Source: Bacteroidota bacterium (GTDB taxonomy: Bacteria; Bacteroidota; Ignavibacteria; Ignavibacteriales; Ignavibacteriaceae). Taken from it: a stretch of 38,098 nt of DNA. The translations under genes were made by a program, and so were the position numbers. The number at the start of each line of letters is the position of its first letter. Within the stretch, counting starts at the first letter, position 1. The stretch covers positions 1-38,098 of the forward strand of contig JAKAJV010000024.1 of assembly GCA_021813585.1 (NCBI GenBank), given 5' to 3'. Below are positions 34,133 through 38,098 of the stretch, piece by piece. Under the pieces are notes generated by a model. That model was not told where the DNA came from and ran no database searches. It saw nothing but the letters and a program-made list of their open reading frames with translations.

Positions 34133-34447
34133 GATGTTGTGCATGAAAATCTTACGATTGAAAATAACCAGCCGGAAGTCGGTCCGCATGCATTTGCCGT
34201 TTACGGCACCGGTACGCGGACAATAATTGAAAATTGCAAAGTGCTGAGCAAAGGCGGCGATACGGTTTCTCTTTGGAATTATAAGACAGGGATGTATTAC
34301 CATGCTGGCTGCACGTTTGAAGGCTCGGTGGATTTTGTTTGTCCACGAGGCTGGTGCTTCATTAAGAATTCCAAATTCTTCGAATTGAAACAAACTGCTT
34401 CGATCTGGCATACGGACGGATATTATATAAATCAAGTAGAAAATTAA
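34133..34447 (+). pseudogene. Internal fragment of a CE8 pectinesterase
   Basis: The frame opens directly after the CTTACT/AAGAGT repeat as DVVHENLTIENN and continues with GTRTIIENCKVLSKGGDTVSL, GMYYHAGCTFEGSVDFVCP and GWCFIKNSKF, the central turns of a CE8 beta-helix including the FEGSVDFVCPRGW block that corresponds to GSVDFIFG. The first 200 residues (active-site Gln/Asp region before it) and everything after ASIWHTDG are missing, and the start codon would be GTG 34139. It ends one base before the next gene. It is a remnant, not a functional enzyme. Confidence 0.75.
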
Positions 34448-34448
34448 G

Positions 34449-35432
34449 TTGAAAAAGATTTTTATTTTACTCTCAATCCTTTCAAGCTTTGCATTTGCAC
34501 AGCACATTGTTACGATAGACGGAATTCCCAGGGATACTTCTTACACTTTATATAGTGCCGACAAAAAAATGTTAAAGGAGTTTCCGGAAGCAAAGCTGGT
34601 AACGAGACAACTTCCCGCAGCAGTTAAGGAAGAATCCAATTTAGTATATGCAAGAATTGGAAAGAGGGAGCTTCATCTAAATGTTTTTTATTACGAAAAG
34701 GCAGGAAGGAAAGAACACCCGGCAATATTGATGATACACGGAGGCGGTTGGGCATCCGGGGATACTTCATTAATAATCCCGATGGCGGAAAAATTAGCTG
34801 CCAAAGGTTTTGTTACTGTTACTCCGGAGTATCGTCTTTCGCCGGAAGCATTATATCCTGCATCGGTCTTCGATTTGAAAGCTGCCGTAAGATGGATGAG
34901 GGCGAATGCGGGTAAATATCATATCGACAAAAATAAAATTGCAGTTTACGGCTGTTCTGCCGGCGGTCAGCTTGCGGCGCTGCTGGGTACAACAAACGGC
35001 GATAAAAAATTTGAAGGTGGCGAGGGCAATGCAAATTATTCAAGCAGTGTTCAGGCAATTGTGGATGTGGACGGCGTTGTTGATTTTTTCGGTAAAGGTT
35101 CGGAGGAAGTAAAAAATAATCCGGCAAAGCCAAGCGCTGCTCACCGATGGTTCGGCGTATCTGCAAAAGATAATCCGCAAGTTTGGAAAGATGCCGGCGC
35201 GTATAATCATACCAACGGTAAGACACCGCCGATTGCTTTTATAAACAGCGCCGTGCCCCGTTTCCATGCCGGAAGAGATGAGATGATACGGCTTCTGAAA
35301 AAGTATAATATATATTATGAAGTCCATACTCTGCCGAATACAATTCATACGTTCTGGCTGTTCCAGCCGTGGTTTGATAAGACTCTTGATTACACAAAGA
35401 AATTTCTTGACAAAGTTTTTGATACAAAATAA
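34449..35432 (+). CDS. Secreted alpha/beta-hydrolase esterase
   Basis: A 327-residue esterase/lipase of the hormone-sensitive-lipase-like group: oxyanion motif HGGGW near 98, nucleophile in YGCSAGGQ near 169, catalytic His in NTIHTFW near 298, Asp probably in GRDEMIR. Signal peptide 1-17 (ILLSILSSFAFAQ). The start is TTG 34449, since the next in-frame ATG would remove the signal; it begins one base after the stop of the pectinesterase fragment. In a pectin locus it most likely removes acetyl or other acyl groups from oligosaccharides. The exact ester is unknown. Confidence 0.85.
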   Translation: MKKIFILLSILSSFAFAQHIVTIDGIPRDTSYTLYSADKKMLKEFPEAKLVTRQLPAAVKEESNLVYARIGKRELHLNVFYYEKAGRKEHPAILMIHGGGWASGDTSLIIPMAEKLAAKGFVTVTPEYRLSPEALYPASVFDLKAAVRWMRANAGKYHIDKNKIAVYGCSAGGQLAALLGTTNGDKKFEGGEGNANYSSSVQAIVDVDGVVDFFGKGSEEVKNNPAKPSAAHRWFGVSAKDNPQVWKDAGAYNHTNGKTPPIAFINSAVPRFHAGRDEMIRLLKKYNIYYEVHTLPNTIHTFWLFQPWFDKTLDYTKKFLDKVFDTK

Positions 35433-35536
35433 ATCTGTCGGCTAAGCGCAATGTGTAAAGGACAAAGAGCATAGCGTAATATTGTATTTAATTGTTCGAC
35501 AGATAATATATTAGTAATTCATGTTGTGCAATCCTT

Positions 35537-35605
35537 CGGAATAATGGAGTAGACCAAATTACTCCAATACTCCATTATTCCACAGGATAAAATCATTTTG
35601 CGTAA
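35537..35605 (-). repeat. TTACGCA-bounded palindromic repeat, copy 2 (inverted)
   Basis: Reading on the - strand it starts TTACGCAAAATGATTTTATC and matches copy 1 at 20721 with two differences over 48 bp. Its inner arms GGAATAATGGAGT (35538-35550) and ACTCCATTATTCC (35569-35581) are a perfect 13-bp inverted pair. The flanks also carry ATCTGTCG/CGACAGAT (35433-35440 and 35497-35504) and several GCGC-rich short repeats. Confidence 0.7.
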
Positions 35606-35669
35606 CTTTTGTTAGTTAATATTCGCTATGCGCTTAGTCCTATGCGCTATACTAAAAACGGAGACATAA

Positions 35670-37331
35670 ATGACTTTTACATTAAGAACATCCAGCATCC
35701 TTAAATTTCTATTATTGCTTTTTTTAGGGAGCGCTTTTAGTTTTCTCTATGCTCAGGAAAATCTTCAGGCTGAAGTTGACTCTTATCTAACAGGCTTGCC
35801 TTTTAATTCATTTAAAATTCAACTGCCGGATTTTCCCGACAGAACATATAATATAAAGAATTTCGGTGCAGTCGGCGATGGACACACGATGAATACCGCT
35901 GCATTTAAAAAAGCTATAGATGCATGCTCTGATGCCGGAGGAGGAAAAGTTGTAGTACCTGCCGGGTTGTGGCTAACCGGACCCATTGAACTAAAAAGCA
36001 ATGTCAACTTCCACGTGGAAAGAGGTGCGTTCATTCTTTTTAGTCCCGACCATAACGACTACCCGATAATAAAAATGCCGCACGGAGGTTTTGTCGTAGC
36101 TTCGCCTATTTACGGATCCGATCTTGAAAACATTGCTATTACGGGCACGGGAATTCTGGACGGAAACGGCACTACCTGGCGGCCTTTGAAAAAATCGAAA
36201 GTGAACGAATCGCTTTGGCGGAAGTTTGTCAGCTCCGGCGGAGTTGTAAGCGATGACGGCTCTATGTGGTGGCCTTCCGAAGCTGCTAGAGACGGACTTA
36301 AGAAGCTTGAGGAGCTTAGGAAAACCAAAAAAGAAATTACAGCTGAAGATCTGCTTCCGCTAAGAGATGCATTCAGGCCGAAGATGGTTTCACTGCAATA
36401 CTGCAAGAGAGTATTAATTGAAGGAGTAACCATCCAGAACTCGCCGTCATTCGGCTTTAATCCGAATTTTTGTGAAGACATGGTTGTGCGCGATTTGAAA
36501 ATAAACAACGAGTACTGGGCGCAGAACGGCGACGGAATCGATATAGGCTCAAGCAAAAATGTGCTGCTGTATAAATGCACCGTAACGGCGGGAGACGACG
36601 GCATATGCATGAAAGCAAGTCCCGTAAAAAATTCCGGCGAAGCTGTACTGCAAAATGTGGTTATTGCAGACTGCGTGGTTTACCATGCCCACGGCGGTTT
36701 CGTTACAGGCAGCAATACCAACGGCGGCATGCACAATATTTACGTCCATAACTGCGACTTCGTCGGAACCGATGTGGGACTTCGTTTTAAAAGCTCAAGA
36801 GGCAGAGGAGGACTGGTTGACAACATTTACATCAAGAATATTTTTATGAAAGATATTGTGAACGAAACAATTCTCTTCAATACTTATTATGAAAGTTCCG
36901 GGAATAACGGGAAGGTTTATCCGGTTACCGACAGAACGCCAGTCTTCAAAAATATTTTTATCGACAGCATCTTCTGCGACGGTGCAAGACAAGCCGCTTC
37001 GGTAGTAGGCCTGCCGGAAATGCCAATCCAGAATATTCACATTTCCAATTCATATATTTTAGCCGGCAAGGGATTCGAGACCGAATACGCAAAAGGTATA
37101 ACACTTAAGAATGTAGAAATTGTTCCGGCAAAGGGACCGGTGTTTAATTTAAATCAAACTTGGGATATTTTGCTGGATAAGATAATGTATCCGCCGGGGG
37201 CAGCCGGTTTTATGTACCTCTCCGGGAAAGATACAAAATCAATCTCAATTGAGAATACCGATCTGTCAAAACTTAATACGCCGTTTAATTATTCCGGCGG
37301 AGCCGATAAGAACGCGGTAATAATAAAGTAG
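35670..37331 (+). CDS. Second GH28 polygalacturonase-type glycosidase, no sorting domain
   Basis: A 553-residue GH28 enzyme. Signal peptide about 1-28 (LLLLFLGSAFSFLYAQ); beta-helix from RTYNIKNFGAVGDG to the end. Family motifs are NGDGIDIGSSKNV near 286, AGDDGICMK near 309 (Asp pair), AHGGFVTGS near 340 and RFKSSRGRGG near 371. An insertion of about 60 residues (SLWRKF through ITAEDLLPLRDAF) before the helix core is absent from the GH28 at 30195; such long loops often mark exo-acting members. It lacks a T9SS domain and so is probably periplasmic, acting on imported oligomers. GGAG lies 8 nt before the ATG. Confidence 0.9.
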   Translation: MTFTLRTSSILKFLLLLFLGSAFSFLYAQENLQAEVDSYLTGLPFNSFKIQLPDFPDRTYNIKNFGAVGDGHTMNTAAFKKAIDACSDAGGGKVVVPAGLWLTGPIELKSNVNFHVERGAFILFSPDHNDYPIIKMPHGGFVVASPIYGSDLENIAITGTGILDGNGTTWRPLKKSKVNESLWRKFVSSGGVVSDDGSMWWPSEAARDGLKKLEELRKTKKEITAEDLLPLRDAFRPKMVSLQYCKRVLIEGVTIQNSPSFGFNPNFCEDMVVRDLKINNEYWAQNGDGIDIGSSKNVLLYKCTVTAGDDGICMKASPVKNSGEAVLQNVVIADCVVYHAHGGFVTGSNTNGGMHNIYVHNCDFVGTDVGLRFKSSRGRGGLVDNIYIKNIFMKDIVNETILFNTYYESSGNNGKVYPVTDRTPVFKNIFIDSIFCDGARQAASVVGLPEMPIQNIHISNSYILAGKGFETEYAKGITLKNVEIVPAKGPVFNLNQTWDILLDKIMYPPGAAGFMYLSGKDTKSISIENTDLSKLNTPFNYSGGADKNAVIIK

Positions 37332-37470
37332 CTGATAAGAAATAAATTATGGTTGTGTCAAAAGCTTTATGAAAAAAAAGGATATGAAATGAAAATACGA
37401 AAAGAGAGGATGGGTTAAAGATATAGATAAAAACGGGAAGCGTTTTCTTAGGCATGGTAAAATATTAAAT

Positions 37471-37590
37471 AAGTCACCTTACGCAGGATTTATCTGTTTG
37501 AAGAGAAACTCAACCCCCCCCGTCCCCCTTCTCTTGCCAAGAAAAGGGGGACGGGGGGGATGAGTTCTGATTTTTTGCGTTGGGTGATTA
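37471..37590. repeat. Inverted-repeat block with a C-rich/G-rich hairpin
   Basis: AGTCACCTTACGCA at the left and TGCGTTGGGTGATT at the right are imperfect inverted ends. Between them a run of eight C, GTCCCCCTT and CTCTTG pairs with CCAAGAAAAGGGGG, AC and seven G (about 37508-37565), a very stable hairpin with almost no loop. It is found directly next to the following element. Confidence 0.6.
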
Positions 37591-37596
37591 AATAAC

Positions 37597-37829
37597 TGAA
37601 GTTACGCATGATACGTTATTGAACCCTTTCTGGGTTCGTAGAAACTTTTTTCCCTATAGCCGAGGGCGTTGCCCCCGGCTAAGATATTTGTCCCTTTCAG
37701 GGACTATTTCCTTCTAAATGACACTGAAAGCGTCATATATTCAAGGTCGGGATAGCATCCCGACATAATGAAATAGAAAGCCCATTGATTTACTTTGAAA
37801 GAGTTAAATATGCGTTTTGCGTAACTTCA
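37597..37829. mobile_element. 233-bp TTACGCA inverted-repeat element
   Basis: TGAAGTTACGCA (37597-37608) is exactly inverted at 37818-37829 (TGCGTAACTTCA). Inside are short hairpins GAACCC/GGGTTC (37621-37637), AGCCGaGGGC/GCCCcCGGCT (37658-37680), GTCCCTTTCAGGGAC (37690-37704) and GTCGGGAT/ATCCCGAC (37746-37764). No clear target duplication and no transposase. Confidence 0.6.
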
Positions 37830-37857
37830 ATAAATAAAATAAGAATGAATTTCAGAA

Positions 37858-38050
37858 GTCCCGTAAGGGACTAAATATCTATAGAGAATAAATAACCCAA
37901 TAAAAGCATCGTCCCGTTAGGGACGTAATATGAAAGGATTAGAATATTGAGAAAGAGCAATGAATTAAAATTTTTATAGCGTCCCTAAAGGGACTCAGGT
38001 GTGTCTTCCTAGAATAATTAATTTTATAAATATATTGTCCCTATCGGGAC
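37858..38050. repeat. Array of four GTCCC palindromes
   Basis: GTCCCGTAAGGGAC (37858), GTCCCGTTAGGGAC (37911), GTCCCTAAAGGGAC (37981) and GTCCCTATCGGGAC (38037) are 14-bp palindromes with constant arms and a variable 4-base centre, spaced 53, 70 and 56 bp. The variable centres and uneven, AT-rich spacers argue for REP-like elements, not CRISPR. Confidence 0.7.
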
Positions 38051-38098
38051 AAAAGATGAAACAAATATGAAAAAAAATTGAATAAAGGAGGGAGATAG

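Larger units (their letters stand above)
37332..38098. other. 767-bp gene-free region of clustered palindromic repeats
   Basis: No credible coding frame; the short frames are broken by stops and run through repeats. It contains two TTACGCA-bounded inverted-repeat blocks (37471-37590 and 37597-37829) and at least five GTCCC...GGGAC palindromes. An AAGGAGGG near the right edge (38086-38093) may be the ribosome site of a gene that starts beyond the window. Confidence 0.6.

Noticed and set aside
34088-34507. 139-codon open frame on the - strand
   Set aside because: Its start is built from the AAGAGT repeat read backwards (poly-Leu/Ile), and it overlaps the CE8 fragment and the hydrolase; not a gene.
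37380-37480. Possible small protein (KDIDKNGKRFLRHGKIL)
   Set aside because: No start codon with a ribosome site in that frame and it runs into the C-run hairpin; too little to support a gene.
37858-38050. Possible CRISPR array of GTCCC repeats
   Set aside because: Repeats are only 14 bp, palindromic, with variable centres and irregular AT-rich spacers of 39-56 bp; no cas gene nearby. A REP-type cluster fits better.

Overview
The window looks like a pectin (homogalacturonan/rhamnogalacturonan) utilisation locus from a moderately AT-rich member of the Ignavibacteria/Chlorobi side of the Bacteroidota superphylum. That placement is inferred from the mix of features: five secreted proteins end in a type IX secretion (T9SS) sorting domain of the NPFNPST type, TonB-dependent receptors carry an N-terminal carboxypeptidase-regulatory-like domain, there is a PorV/PorQ-type outer-membrane protein, and no SusD is present. 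Every intact gene is on the + strand.

Layout. 1-1914: tail of a probable pectinesterase, then a GH43 glycosidase. 1915-7477: leader region with an operator, a TonB receptor, and a T9SS-secreted beta-helix protein. 7478-11933: a second leader with an operator, a small T9SS-secreted protein made of a novel-looking domain, and a PL1 pectate lyase carrying the same domain. 12057-18542: a compact three-gene unit of TonB receptor, large secreted partner protein and PorV/PorQ-like protein. 18598-25843: intracellular or periplasmic processing and regulation, namely a GH105 unsaturated-uronyl hydrolase, uxaC, kduI, kduD, a LacI-type regulator and a KDPG/KHG aldolase. 25969-35432: a 1276-residue modular pectin methylesterase, a GH28 polygalacturonase, a PL10 pectate lyase, an SGNH esterase and an alpha/beta-hydrolase esterase, interspersed with two decayed genes (a rhamnogalacturonan acetylesterase stub and a pectinesterase fragment). 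35670-37331: a second GH28. 37332-38098: no gene, only clustered palindromic repeats.

How it works together (inference from families): secreted CE8, SGNH and alpha/beta-hydrolase esterases de-esterify pectin; PL1, PL10 and GH28 cut the backbone; TonB receptors import oligomers; GH105 and GH43 trim them; KduI/KduD convert the unsaturated product and UxaC the saturated galacturonate towards 2-keto-3-deoxygluconate; the aldolase splits the phosphorylated form. KDG kinase, tagaturonate reductase and altronate dehydratase are not in the window. A 17-bp motif, AACCGWTAAAGTWAnCG, occurs upstream of the first receptor, the small T9SS protein, the LacI gene and the aldolase, suggesting one regulon controlled by the local LacI protein.

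Most worth a second look: a roughly 190-residue domain present five times in three secreted proteins (candidate carbohydrate-binding module); the SusD-less uptake triad; a 127-bp palindromic element inserted in frame inside the GH105 gene; and a family of intergenic inverted-repeat elements bounded by TTACGCA, one with an apparent target-site duplication.
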